A stretch of 64,000 nt of DNA from contig CAIYYN010000065.1 of NCBI GenBank assembly GCA_903930435.1, positions 1 to 64,000 of the forward strand, in the 5' to 3' direction. Below are positions 17,901 through 26,830 of this stretch, piece after piece. Position numbers and translations under genes: made by a program. The DNA is from an uncultured Hyphomicrobiales bacterium (lineage in GTDB: Bacteria > Pseudomonadota > Alphaproteobacteria > Rhizobiales > Ancalomicrobiaceae). Each line of letters begins with the position of its first letter. Positions within the stretch are counted from its first letter, which is position 1. The notes under the pieces were generated by a model. The model saw only the letters and a list, made by a program, of their open reading frames with translations. It was not told the origin of the DNA and did not search any database.

Positions 17901-20808
17901 CATCAGGCGAGGCAGATAGGGCAATTACGGCCTGACGAAACGCACGCCGGAGCGCAATCGACGTCTCGATGTCTGAGAACGGCGTTGCAAGCCCTTGCCA
18001 ATGCGTCCCGAATTGAGTCTTCAACACCGGGTCATTGGCGAAGGCATCGCAAAATGCGACGAATACGGCGAATTGTTCGATGAGAGCCGGATTGGGCGCA
18101 AACCCGCCGCTGTTGTCCGTCAGTGATGCAAGCAGCGCCTTATTCTCGCGGATTTCGCCGCTGAACGCTCCGGCAAGGCGGGCGACCGCCCCCTGACGCA
18201 TCCAGTCCGCCAATCGCCGCAAGCTTTGCACAGGCGGCAGATTGGTCAGATCGATCTTTGGAAAGTGGCGTCGCCAGTCGGAGACGGCATCCGACAGATC
18301 CTTCATCCGTCTCTGAGCGCCAGCGAGATGCTGCGGATCGACGTCGCGGTATTGGTAGAGTATTGCCCTGCGACTGGCCGGCATGGACGCCAGTGCCCGG
18401 CACAGGCGGGCCACATCATGAAACACCGCGGCGGGCGGGGAGCGATCAACACCCATCACGTCGAGCGCAGCGGTCAATCCGGATACAGCGGCAAGTAACT
18501 CCTGGGCCTCGGCAACACGGACCTTGATTGCCCGGCTGAGATCAGCTGGAACACGGTCCGCAACCGCATCGCCGAAGCGCGACGCGACAAGCTCGGCAGC
18601 ACGCGCCGTGGCAATCCTCGGGCTCAACACGAGATCCGGTGTTCTCGCCATCCGCGCCTCAAGTGTCGAAATTTCGGCTCGAATGGCGAGGGCGGATGCT
18701 GCTATCTCAAGGCTGACTGTCGCGAATTTTCCGATGTAGTCGCCGCCTCGTGGCGAGCCGAGACGCGCATCAATCTCCACCAACTGCCTGAGACCGGCCA
18801 ATGTCGAGAACCCGTAGTCAGCCGTTTCGCGGATCAACGCCACAGCTTCGATCATCGACTGTCGCCAGACGGTGAGCATGGATCGCAGTTTCTGAAAATC
18901 ATAGGGTGCGATCTCATTCAGTCCGACGCGACTCCACGGCGATGCGGCAAGAGATCCATGACGGGCTTCGAATTCGCCTGCGGCCAACGCATAGACATCA
19001 ATTACCCCAAGTTGGGCCCGTAATTGTTCGAGGTCCGGACCGTCGTCACTGGCGGGCAGGCTTTGGCGAAGAGCGTCGCAAGCCGCTTCCTGGCCATGAG
19101 ACGCCTGAAGGGACCGCCAGAAGAGCCTGAAGGGCGTCTCCCCATCGGGAAGAGGCTCATGCAGCGCACGTAAATAGCCGGTGATAGACTGGCGCGCTTC
19201 AAGGAGCGCAGCATCCGGTGGCCTGACGGCGTCTTTGGCTCTCCCCCAGCCAAGCTCAGCCCGAGCCTTCAGGGCTTCAATGACGGACTTTGGAACTGCG
19301 GATTCTGAATGCAGTTGCAAACAGAATGGCTCGAGACCTGCGTCCATCAACTTGCGGCGGACCACTTCGAGGGCAGCCTGCTTTTCAGCCAGAAACATGA
19401 CCCTTTTTCCCTCGCCGATCGCATGGGCAATCATGTTCGCGATTGTTTGCGATTTCCCGGTGCCCGGCGGTCCTTCGATGACCATGTTCTGGCCACGCGC
19501 AACATCCACAAGCGCTTGATGTTGTGACGAGTCGACATCGACAATCAGGTGTGGAACCAGGCGTTCGATCTCGGGACGGTCAACGTCAAAATCGGGTGCA
19601 GCAGCAAAATCGGACGGATTGCCCGGACGTTCTGCCCCCGCCAGGATCGTTCGCACCAGCGGATGATCCGACGGCCATTCAGGCCAATGATCGGCCTGCA
19701 GATCATGATAAATCTGGTGCCGTCCAAATGCGAAGGACCCGAGCACCAGCCATGGCCGGATGCGCCATCCCTTCATGCCTTCGATGGATCGGCTGACGCC
19801 GTCGAAATAGCCTCCGATCGTGCCAAAGGCATCCATGGCATCGAATTGCGCGCCATCCTGTGTCTGGCTCTCGCGCAAAATGGGTTCGAAACGGGGCAGC
19901 GCGCGCCTGAAATCACGCTCCACGAGTTTCAGGAGACTGAGGTTGGATTCGGCAGCTCCGAGCGCTGTTACGCCGAAAGCGTCACGCCCGCCGACCTTTC
20001 GCACAGCCAACCGCACCGGGACCAGCAGCAGTGGCGCACGCAAGATCTTGCCGTCGGCACCCGGGTCCGGTCGCTCCAGAAATCCGAACGCCAGATAAAG
20101 CGTCGATACAGCTGTTTCCTGAAGAGACAGCCGTGTGTGATCGATGATGCGATCGAGTATCTCTTCCAACTCGTTTGCGTAGAGCAAACTGCGCAACAGG
20201 ATCGGCCCCTCCGGCGACGCCGCATCTCGCAATTCGAGGTCCGCACCGGGATTTATGCCAAGCTGCCGGGCGTGTTCTTCTGGATCAGGCGCCTTTGCCT
20301 TGGTGCGATCCGGCAGCCCAAGTTCAGAGCGAACCTTGTGCCTCAGCGCCTCATCTGCTTCATGCAGGGCGAGATCCGAACTGTCAGAATCGGCATCCAG
20401 CAGAGCCATTGCGGCGAGATAATCTGGTTCCGTCAGTCGGGCATGCTCGAAGGCAGAGATGAACGCCTCCGTCATTTCGTCGGGCGGTACATGAGGCACG
20501 TCGGGCAACGGCACAATATCGAGCGGCGATGCGTCATCCGAGCGAAGTGCCTGATAGACCCCCTCCAGCGCAACATTCACAATCTGCACCATACGACGAG
20601 AGCGACGGCCCGGTGACACACGGCTGTTCAGAAGTGGATTGCGATTGGTGAGATCAAGGAGCCGTTCGCGATAGCCTTCGTACAGGCGCGCCAACCTGTC
20701 ACGCTCGGACACGGTCGACGCGGCATGGCTTGCTGGATCCGAAACAATCGTGGAACGCGGCGACATCAACGACCTGCAGTCCTCGACGCCAACATGGCGC
20801 GCAAACAC
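14983..20808 (-). CDS. DUF4011/superfamily 1 helicase/Vsr-like nuclease protein, candidate phage defence
   Basis: A 1941-residue multidomain protein. Order: DUF4011 region from about residue 45 (LLDLTNRNPLLNS); Walker A GPPGTGKS at 446-453; a long helical insertion of roughly 850 residues; Walker B VIDEAS near 1347 followed by GDSRQLPPTDF; helicase motif VI NVLITRAR near 1582; a PD-(D/E)XK endonuclease of the Vsr/MTES_1575 type at about 1640-1725 (acidic residues in FEREVADRL, RIDLAVY and IECDG, then RVWSTDWF); and a DUF3320-like tail near 1850. This architecture is known from single-gene antiphage candidates that I recall being catalogued as Hhe; the role here is inference. The frame opens with GTG at 20808; ATG at 20766 is an alternative. 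Motifs look intact. Confidence 0.85.
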   Translation of the reverse strand: MFARHVGVEDCRSLMSPRSTIVSDPASHAASTVSERDRLARLYEGYRERLLDLTNRNPLLNSRVSPGRRSRRMVQIVNVALEGVYQALRSDDASPLDIVPLPDVPHVPPDEMTEAFISAFEHARLTEPDYLAAMALLDADSDSSDLALHEADEALRHKVRSELGLPDRTKAKAPDPEEHARQLGINPGADLELRDAASPEGPILLRSLLYANELEEILDRIIDHTRLSLQETAVSTLYLAFGFLERPDPGADGKILRAPLLLVPVRLAVRKVGGRDAFGVTALGAAESNLSLLKLVERDFRRALPRFEPILRESQTQDGAQFDAMDAFGTIGGYFDGVSRSIEGMKGWRIRPWLVLGSFAFGRHQIYHDLQADHWPEWPSDHPLVRTILAGAERPGNPSDFAAAPDFDVDRPEIERLVPHLIVDVDSSQHQALVDVARGQNMVIEGPPGTGKSQTIANMIAHAIGEGKRVMFLAEKQAALEVVRRKLMDAGLEPFCLQLHSESAVPKSVIEALKARAELGWGRAKDAVRPPDAALLEARQSITGYLRALHEPLPDGETPFRLFWRSLQASHGQEAACDALRQSLPASDDGPDLEQLRAQLGVIDVYALAAGEFEARHGSLAASPWSRVGLNEIAPYDFQKLRSMLTVWRQSMIEAVALIRETADYGFSTLAGLRQLVEIDARLGSPRGGDYIGKFATVSLEIAASALAIRAEISTLEARMARTPDLVLSPRIATARAAELVASRFGDAVADRVPADLSRAIKVRVAEAQELLAAVSGLTAALDVMGVDRSPPAAVFHDVARLCRALASMPASRRAILYQYRDVDPQHLAGAQRRMKDLSDAVSDWRRHFPKIDLTNLPPVQSLRRLADWMRQGAVARLAGAFSGEIRENKALLASLTDNSGGFAPNPALIEQFAVFVAFCDAFANDPVLKTQFGTHWQGLATPFSDIETSIALRRAFRQAVIALSASPDDAGAILDSVLGLSIDESKVLAGLSANAERFLAVPSAVHARLKDATLGSAIPAIEAEIRAAATLEDFTGDAVLMSLERPLSVIADYHTCREQLNQLNETLLEHADWPLIGHLLDGGDPLEALAAVDWLQELRASGLPEAAIAALSGGDAFDERNRLGHIVKRAAGVLERLAQHSALAEQDFGSFHLNDGDPSELLAQIDGLIAHHGQIGDYLVLRRLKLDLAAEGLGAFLDVAERLQVSPAELPQLLATVIARSRADQASRVPQLAQASGIEMDVRRKIFADRDRKRFAVAREDIRASLISRPELKPVPGNNFGPKATWTELSLLNNEFAKSGRHLPIRSLFMRAGRSIQAMTPCVMASPISLAKFVPTGVTFDLLVIDEASQMRPEDALGGLLRARQVVVVGDSRQLPPTDFFRRAEVADNPALVDEDELDAESILDVCARSFSTVRRLKWHYRSRCESLIAFSNREFYRDNLITFPNCRLESFSIDLVRVNGTYRNRRNPDEAVRVAEEAIRFMREFALSEHPPSLGIATLNIEQRDLIREEVRRIATGDELVAQYLERLEQAGEPFFVKNIEMIQGDERDYVMISLVRGPAPDTGTIAQNFGPLAGRHGARRLNVLITRARLGIGLFASLGSTDIRTSEASPAGVQVLKRFLHYVEDRGRTAAASTSEEPDSDFEREVADRLTAAGFKVALQVGVSGYRIDLAVYHPDRPNSFLAGIECDGATYHSSTSARDRDRLREEVLHGLGWELIRVWSTDWFANPDEETRRLVRRLDLLRVLPTRTGMGYRFGQTAPWEDGQRYLAHVATGQEGVTASTEQLELDLDSLPPMTVPPDEAVRFVDDPAREISQNEGNFPVTVTPEEEIGGFQEAETPYQVDMGWPVNAVEHEEIWDIDKLKAALAMFREAEIYPARPGADRQRSILRPSMIETLVNERVVEPSEWAEKVPAYLRLATDPAELRFLGSICKVIARLG

Positions 20809-20997
20809 TGTTTCAAAATTCGTCAGGCCCGTTCGACGTGCGATTGACCCGAGATTCGATTGTTCATCATATGTCCACAGATCGCTCGGGAGAAGTCAAT
20901 GGGCGAGTTGATCCACAGCGTCCGATCTTCGGTTGTAAAATACCGTTACGCCTCCAGAACGCTGGCCGTTGCCAACCGAGGCAACCGGCGAAGGCCT

Positions 20998-22005
20998 TCA
21001 GAACGTTGCACCACCCAGATAAATGGCGGCTGACATGATCGCGGCGGCAATCGCAAACAGAGCAAATAGCCCGATCATTACGAGGCGCTCTTCGGGTGGC
21101 CTCTTGCGTGGAATCTCGCCCTCGTCAGGTGCATCGAGCGCCGTAGCAGCTTCACTTCCCGTTACAACGGGGTCCAGAGGGTCTCTTGTCGTCGTAGCTG
21201 CATTGCTCCGCGCGTCTGTCTTTGCGTCCGGCGCCAGCTGCTCAGATGTCTCGGGTTCCGACGCAATTACATCCCGGTCGGCGACAAGTTGAACCGGGAT
21301 AGCAACAGGTTTGAACGCGGACTTGAAGAGCACCAGAATGACAGACGCCATCGGCACGCCATAGTGCAGTGCTGGCGCATTTGCCGTGACCCAAGGTTCC
21401 ACAAAGGGGTCCGAGACGGCCATGCTACCCGCAACCCAGGCTAGCACGCCCATTGCCACGGGCGCGAGAAAGGGTGTTGCTCCCAGAAGTTCTGTCAGTA
21501 GCCAGCTTCCGAAAACAAGCGTTGGTATTGATAATGCCAGACCGAGGATCAGATAGACGAGATTTCCTGCGGCGACGGCTGCCAAGGCCACCGTATTGTC
21601 GAGGCTCATCAGCCCATCAGCCAGCACGACGAGCAGGATCGCATCCCAGAATGCTTCGGACTCCACCTGCTTGTCCCTCGGTTTCGCGGGCTCGGAAGTC
21701 GCGGGTTCTGCCATCGGGCCGAAGTCGAGTTCATCCGTCAGGCTGACCGCGATCAGGATCAGGACCAGACCGCCGAAAAGACGCAATAGAGGCGCGAACA
21801 TGAGCGCCCCGGTCAGCGCTGTCAGAACGATCCGGAGCAGCATTGCAGCCCCCGTGCCGACGATCATGACATTGACGCGCTGATCTCGCGGCAAGGTCCG
21901 ACACACGAGGGCAATAATCACGGCATTATCTGCGCCGAGCACGAGATCAAGAAAGGCGATCTGTACCGGGCTCGAAATCCATGAGACGTACGTCTGGAAT
22001 TCCAT
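20998..22005 (-). CDS. TerC/YjbE-family integral membrane protein
   Basis: A TerC-fold membrane protein, a family implicated in metal-ion (for example manganese) efflux. Helix motifs LDLVLGADNAVIIAL near the N-terminus and LADGLMSLDNTVALAAVAAGN in the second half carry the conserved paired aspartate-asparagine residues. There are about seven helices, with a hydrophilic, alanine- and aspartate-rich segment at about 220-300 before the last helix that looks like a species-specific linker. It follows hflC by 12 bp on the same strand, so it is almost certainly in the hflK-hflC transcript, which suggests a link to quality control or metal loading of membrane proteins. Confidence 0.85.
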   Translation of the reverse strand: MEFQTYVSWISSPVQIAFLDLVLGADNAVIIALVCRTLPRDQRVNVMIVGTGAAMLLRIVLTALTGALMFAPLLRLFGGLVLILIAVSLTDELDFGPMAEPATSEPAKPRDKQVESEAFWDAILLVVLADGLMSLDNTVALAAVAAGNLVYLILGLALSIPTLVFGSWLLTELLGATPFLAPVAMGVLAWVAGSMAVSDPFVEPWVTANAPALHYGVPMASVILVLFKSAFKPVAIPVQLVADRDVIASEPETSEQLAPDAKTDARSNAATTTRDPLDPVVTGSEAATALDAPDEGEIPRKRPPEERLVMIGLFALFAIAAAIMSAAIYLGGATF

Positions 22006-22017
22006 GCGGCGTCCCCG

Positions 22018-22995
22018 CTACTTCGCCACGAGCGGCTGAACTCCGGGTTCACCAGTCGATAGACCCGTTGGCAAACCGGTCTTCTGGGCCCCTGCGCCCG
22101 GAACCGCTGAAAGCGGCGACGCGGCCTGGGGTCGCGGACCTGACCCCAGATAACGCAGGAACTGAGAATCGGGACCGAGCACCAGCATCGGACCAGAATC
22201 GGCCAAGCTTAGACGATAGGTCATCAGCGTCCGATAGAATTCGTAGAAGGCCGGATCCTCGGCAAACGCTGTGGCAAAGATCGTGCTGGCCAGTCCGTCA
22301 CCCTCGCCTCGCGTAATCTTCGACTGGCGGGTCGCTTCGGCCAGAATGATCGTGCGATCACGGTCGGCGCGCGACTGGATTTGCTGCGCCCATTCGAACC
22401 CCTGCGCCCGCAATTCCTTGGCTTCGCGCTGGCGCTCCGACTTCATGCGATCATAGACCGACTGGCTCGTCTCGGGCGGCAGGTCAGCGCGACTGATCCG
22501 GACGTCGACAATCTGAACGCCAAGCTGTTCGGCCCTGGCCGCCACACCACGCCGGATGTTGGCGATCACCTGTTCGCGATCGCTCGATAACAGCGTCGCC
22601 AGTTTCACCTGACCAAGCTCACGACGCGTCGAAGATGACACGATCTGCATCAATTGCAGTGAGCCCTGTTCGACGGTTCGCAGGGATTGATAATACTTGA
22701 GCGGATCGGAAATCCTGTAGCGGGCGAATGTTTCGACCTGAAGGCGCTTCTGGTCGCCGAGAATCACCTGCTCGATCGGCAGTTGCAACGGCATCAATCG
22801 CCGATCAAAGACAACGAGCTGGTCGACAAACGGCCGCTTTGTGTGCAGGCCCGTTTCGCTCACGACAACGACCGGTCCTTCAAGTTGAACAATCAGACAC
22901 AGGTTGGTTTCCGACACGACAAAAAACGTGTCAGATGCGATCCACAGCAAGGCCACAATGAACAGGGCCACAACGGTCAGAAATCGGCGGCTCAT
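22018..22995 (-). CDS. hflC: Protease modulator HflC
   Basis: SPFH (band 7) protein that with HflK forms a membrane cage around the FtsH protease and restrains its action on membrane substrates. One N-terminal helix (about residues 5-22) anchors a periplasmic SPFH domain with VVVSETGLHTKRPFVDQ, followed by the helical SERQREAKELRAQG region. Length 325 is normal, with a proline- and glycine-rich C-terminal tail beyond the usual end. The ATG overlaps the hflK stop by four bases, indicating translational coupling. Confidence 0.93.
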   Translation of the reverse strand: MSRRFLTVVALFIVALLWIASDTFFVVSETNLCLIVQLEGPVVVVSETGLHTKRPFVDQLVVFDRRLMPLQLPIEQVILGDQKRLQVETFARYRISDPLKYYQSLRTVEQGSLQLMQIVSSSTRRELGQVKLATLLSSDREQVIANIRRGVAARAEQLGVQIVDVRISRADLPPETSQSVYDRMKSERQREAKELRAQGFEWAQQIQSRADRDRTIILAEATRQSKITRGEGDGLASTIFATAFAEDPAFYEFYRTLMTYRLSLADSGPMLVLGPDSQFLRYLGSGPRPQAASPLSAVPGAGAQKTGLPTGLSTGEPGVQPLVAK

Positions 22996-24125
22996 GGCGC
23001 AACTCCTGTCTGGGCGGGGACCTGATCGGGACTGGCCGCGCCGGGCGCAGCCTGATTGCCGGGAGCGGCGCGAGCCGGAGCTGACAAGAGTGGCGAGCGC
23101 TGTGCATCAATCGGCATGACCGGCAGGACACTGGATAGCCCCTTGCCCGATGAATCCACGATCACGCGTGACGCCCGATGCAGGATCTCATCAACTGCGT
23201 CTAGATACAGCCGCCAGCCCGTGACTTCGGGCGAAAGTCTGTAGGCCTTGTAAATGGCGAGAAAACTTGCAGCTTCACCTTGCGCGAGATCCACCACCTG
23301 CGCCTTGTAGGCCTCGGCCTCCTGCACAATCTTCTCGGCCTGACCGCGTGCGCGGGGCAAGATATCGTTGCGATAGGCTTCCGCCTCGTTGCGCGCGCGC
23401 TCCTGATCCGAGCGTGCACGCTGCACATCATTGAATGCGTCAATCACGGCCGGCGGCGGCTCAACTCGCTGCAACTGCACCTGCGTGATCAGAATTCCGG
23501 CCTGGTAGTCATCAAGGTGGCTTTGCAGCACACTGCGAATATCTTCGCCGATCTGCTGGCGCTTGTCGGACATGGCCGACTGGATCGGATTGCGACCAAT
23601 AACTTCGCGGATCGCGCTTTCCGCCACGACCTTCAGTGTCCCCTCGGGATCATTGACTTTGAACAGATATTGGGCGGGATCCTTGATCCGCCAGAACACG
23701 GTGCAATCGGCCTCGACGATATTTTCATCGCCGGTCAGCATCTGGTTGCTCGAGCGACTGCCACTGGCTCCCAACGCCTGCCCGATGGCCAACTGGTTGA
23801 CCTTGGTGACCTTGGGCAGTTGGGCGGTTTCGATCGGATATGGCAAATGATAGTGCAAGCCGACCCCGGTGATATCGGTGAACTTGCCGAAACGCTGAAT
23901 GACTCCGTTTTCGTCCGGCTGCACCTTATAAATCCCGGTGGACAGCCACAGCGCCACGATCAGCACGCCAAGCACCGTCAAAATCCGGCGATCTGGTGTC
24001 AGAATGCGCTTGAATTGCGAAAACTTACCGCGCGCAATCCGACCGACCGCAATAGGGTCTGGCACTGTCGCCGGCTCAGGACCTGAGGTCTCTGGCGTCT
24101 GCATCGTCCGATTCATCTCCGTCAC
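22992..24125 (-). CDS. hflK: Protease modulator HflK
   Basis: Partner of HflC in the FtsH-regulating complex at the inner membrane. A charged N-terminus, one helix (about 48-65), then an SPFH domain with STGIYKVQPDENGVIQRFGKF, the R-x-Q-x-QRVEPP turn and a long helical segment rich in alanine, glutamate and arginine. The proline- and alanine-rich tail is typical. The frame opens with GTG at 24125; ATG at 24116 or 24107 is equally possible because the GGAG at about 24117 suits only the latter. First gene of the hflK-hflC-terC operon. Confidence 0.92.
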   Translation of the reverse strand: MTEMNRTMQTPETSGPEPATVPDPIAVGRIARGKFSQFKRILTPDRRILTVLGVLIVALWLSTGIYKVQPDENGVIQRFGKFTDITGVGLHYHLPYPIETAQLPKVTKVNQLAIGQALGASGSRSSNQMLTGDENIVEADCTVFWRIKDPAQYLFKVNDPEGTLKVVAESAIREVIGRNPIQSAMSDKRQQIGEDIRSVLQSHLDDYQAGILITQVQLQRVEPPPAVIDAFNDVQRARSDQERARNEAEAYRNDILPRARGQAEKIVQEAEAYKAQVVDLAQGEAASFLAIYKAYRLSPEVTGWRLYLDAVDEILHRASRVIVDSSGKGLSSVLPVMPIDAQRSPLLSAPARAAPGNQAAPGAASPDQVPAQTGVAP

Positions 24126-24305
24126 AAGATCCGTGAAGCGCCATGCATTAACATGCTAGACCGTGTCGGCATAGCGCGCGGGATCGGCAATACCTGACCC
24201 TTCGTGCAACTACCTAATGAGGCCGCTGCCTGCTTGGCAGACAGGCACATAGCGCGGAACCACGCGACTGCAATCATCTTGATGCATTTCGGGGGTGACG
24301 GAATG

Positions 24306-25061
24306 TCAAGGCCGGGCAACAGCGCAGGAATGATCCTGCACATCTTCACCACCACCATAGCCCATCGGCACTGCCGGTGCGTCGTCCGTCAGCGCGATGA
24401 AACCCGGACCACTGGTGAAATCAGCTCCGACGATCACGACATTCCGCCGATACATCGAAGCAGCCGGATCGCTCAATGTCGCGGCGATCGAACGGAAGGG
24501 ATTGAACGCGCGCAAGGAGTCACCCTCGACGCGGCGGGCAAGAAACAGGTGCCCGGCAACCGGCGCTGCCAGGGGTGCCCACTCGGCGCCAACGCTACCG
24601 GATTGCGCCTTGATCGCTGCACGGGCTTCCGGGCTGAGGCAATCAATATGAATGTGCAGCTGATTCTGGCTACGGGCCGTCTGTGCATTGACGGCCAGAC
24701 TGATGGCATCCTGCGGGATCGGGCTGGGCAATTTGGCCTGCATCAGGTCACGATGGTCCCAAGCGTCCGCGAAAAAATTCGGGGTTTCCGGCTTCAGCAA
24801 GGCCGGATCCTCGACACCGGTGATCTTGTCGGTCGGAATCAGCAGGAACTGGGCGACGCCATTGCGATCCTTGAGAACCGCAGCATGTTCGGCCGGATCG
24901 ACAACCGCGCAAGGCGCTATCGCAACAACGCACTTCTCATGCACGATTTTCCAGAGTGCATCCGGATCGGCGGCGGACGCGGCTTGCGTGTTGAAAAACA
25001 GGTTCGCGCCGATCGCTAGGGCCAACAGACTACCACGCATGCCTGCCAAAGCGTCATTCAT
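24306..25061 (-). CDS. cdh: CDP-diacylglycerol diphosphatase
   Basis: Hydrolyses CDP-diacylglycerol to CMP and phosphatidate at the membrane; a HIT-like fold enzyme. The protein of 251 residues starts with a cleavable signal or anchor (LLALAIGANLFF, then QAASA before the mature end), followed by family blocks LWKIVHEKC, QFLLIPT, and the histidine-rich catalytic core QNQLHIHIDC. ATG at 25061 is preceded by GGAGGGAT at ideal spacing, so longer in-frame starts up to 25151 are rejected. It lies upstream of hflK on the same strand, separated by 180 bp. Confidence 0.88.
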   Translation of the reverse strand: MNDALAGMRGSLLALAIGANLFFNTQAASAADPDALWKIVHEKCVVAIAPCAVVDPAEHAAVLKDRNGVAQFLLIPTDKITGVEDPALLKPETPNFFADAWDHRDLMQAKLPSPIPQDAISLAVNAQTARSQNQLHIHIDCLSPEARAAIKAQSGSVGAEWAPLAAPVAGHLFLARRVEGDSLRAFNPFRSIAATLSDPAASMYRRNVVIVGADFTSGPGFIALTDDAPAVPMGYGGGEDVQDHSCAVARP

Positions 25062-25211
25062 GAGATCCCTCCAGACGTCTCGCGATACAGCCAAACGCTT
25101 CGTTATGGCGATGCACTTCGTTATCATCTCACAGAAGAATGACAGGTTCACAGCAAAAGCAACGTGCTGAAATCATAATTTGAACTAAGAATTTGATTTG
25201 TTTCAATCAAA

Positions 25212-25256
25212 TGGTGGGCGCTGAGGGGATCGAACCCCCGACCCGCTGCGTGTAAA
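25212..25256 (-). other. tRNA-Val(UAC) 3' fragment, putative attachment site
   Basis: Read on the minus strand this is the end of a tRNA: CCA at 25214-25212, discriminator A, acceptor strand AGCGCCC, a T arm with GGGGG-TTCGATC-CCCTC, the variable loop, and an anticodon loop TTTACAC with anticodon UAC (valine). Similarity stops at tRNA position 32: the bases further right do not make the 5' strand of the anticodon stem and no acceptor 5' strand follows. A truncated tRNA 3' half directly beside an integrase gene is the usual form of an att site produced by integration at a tRNA. The intact copy should sit at the far end of the element. Confidence 0.8.
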
Positions 25257-25430
25257 TTACGTTATACATTCCACAGATTGTACGCCAGAATATCCGATTT
25301 TACGATAACACATTGATTCATAACGATGTGCCTACTACCTTCTTTGCCATCGCCGCCGGGAGCTTCCGCCCGCGTGATTACTCGGTGATTACCAGATCGA
25401 TGGCCAATTCGGAAGATCGCAGGTTGTGAC

Positions 25431-26795
25431 ATGGGACAAAAGCTCACGAAGCGCTCGGTCGATGGGGCGACGCCGTCGGAAAAATACTACTTCATTTGGG
25501 ATGCCGGGGATGGCGCGGTGAAGGGATTTGGCCTCAAGGTGAACCCAAATGGTCAAAAGGTTTTCGTCGCCCAATTTCGGATCGGCTCCGGTCGGTCGGC
25601 CACGCTCCGCCGCACGACTATCGGTAATTTTGGCGCTTGGACTGTCGAACGCGCGCGTGAAGCAGCCAAAGAACTCATTCGGAAAGGCAACGACGGCATC
25701 GACGAGAATGCCGCAAAAATCGAGGAGGAGGAATTAGCGGCGGCGGCGCAAGCATCTGCCTTAGCGCAGCAACAAAGGACAGAGACACTCCGCCTCGATC
25801 GTATCATCCAACGCTATATGGACGAGCACGTTCGTTTAAAGCGAAAGCCACGGACGGTAAGTTTGTACTCATTTTTGTTTGGAAGCCATATAATTCCCAG
25901 TCTTGGTACTCGCGATTCAAGAAGTATAACGCGACAAGACATTGCTTCACTGCATCGTAAGCTAGCAGACAGACCGACCACAGCAAACCGCTGCGTCACG
26001 GTTCTCGGTGCTGTTTACAGCTGGGCAATCAGAATGGAAATTTTTCCGGAGGGAATCAGAAATCCTTGCCAGCTCCAGGATAAATTCAAAGAACAGGGCC
26101 GCGAGCGCTTTCTGACAAGCGATGAATTATCCCGACTTGGAGAGACGATCCGGCGCGCTGAGACAGATGGCATCGAATGGACGCCAGATCCGACGAAGAA
26201 TGTGAAACATGCACCAAGACCCGAAAACAGGAAGACTGTCATTCGGGCGGAAGCCGCTGCGGCTATTCGATTATTGATCCTGACCGGGGCTCGGTTGAAC
26301 GAAATCCTTAGTCTCGAATGGCGCCATGTTGATTTGGAGCGGGGTTTGCTATTTCTACCCGACAGTAAAACGGGGAAAAAGACCATTATCCTGAACGCAC
26401 CTGCGATCGCCGTTCTCACGTCACTTCCGCGTAAAAACGCCTACGTGATACCAGGAGATGTGATAATCGACGCAGACGGCAGAACTGTTGAAAAACCGCG
26501 TGTCGATCTGAAGCGCCCATGGGCGCTTGTGACAAAAGCCGCCGGCCTCGAAGGTCTGCGCATCCATGATCTCCGTCACAGTTTTGCGAGCTTCGGCGCT
26601 GGCAGCGGCATGGGACTGCCCATTATCGGTAAGCTGCTGGGTCACACCCAATCCGCGACAACAGCGCGATACGCCCATCTCGACAATGACCCATTGCGCA
26701 AGGCGTCAGAAGCTATCGGGTCCATTATATCGAGCGCGATGGGCCGGGCACCAAACACTGTTCCAAGAAATGATCCTTACGGCTGCACAGAATGA
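25431..26795 (+). CDS. Tyrosine integrase, DUF4102 (P4-like) type
   Basis: Site-specific recombinase of genomic islands and prophages that insert at tRNA genes. The N-terminal DUF4102 arm-binding domain (about 1-90) is followed by a core-binding domain and the catalytic domain. All key residues are visible: R288 in TGARLNE, a lysine in DSKTGKK, H379 and R382 in HDLRH, H405 in LGHT, and the nucleophile Y414 in ARYAHL. Length 454 is slightly long for the family. Base composition is clearly poorer in GC than its neighbours, which fits acquisition. It is transcribed away from the tRNA-Val fragment 175 bp upstream. It appears intact and could be active. Confidence 0.93.
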   Translation: MGQKLTKRSVDGATPSEKYYFIWDAGDGAVKGFGLKVNPNGQKVFVAQFRIGSGRSATLRRTTIGNFGAWTVERAREAAKELIRKGNDGIDENAAKIEEEELAAAAQASALAQQQRTETLRLDRIIQRYMDEHVRLKRKPRTVSLYSFLFGSHIIPSLGTRDSRSITRQDIASLHRKLADRPTTANRCVTVLGAVYSWAIRMEIFPEGIRNPCQLQDKFKEQGRERFLTSDELSRLGETIRRAETDGIEWTPDPTKNVKHAPRPENRKTVIRAEAAAAIRLLILTGARLNEILSLEWRHVDLERGLLFLPDSKTGKKTIILNAPAIAVLTSLPRKNAYVIPGDVIIDADGRTVEKPRVDLKRPWALVTKAAGLEGLRIHDLRHSFASFGAGSGMGLPIIGKLLGHTQSATTARYAHLDNDPLRKASEAIGSIISSAMGRAPNTVPRNDPYGCTE

Positions 26796-26830
26796 AAGCC
26801 CATTCTATTGTCTAATTCGATCATAAGCCA

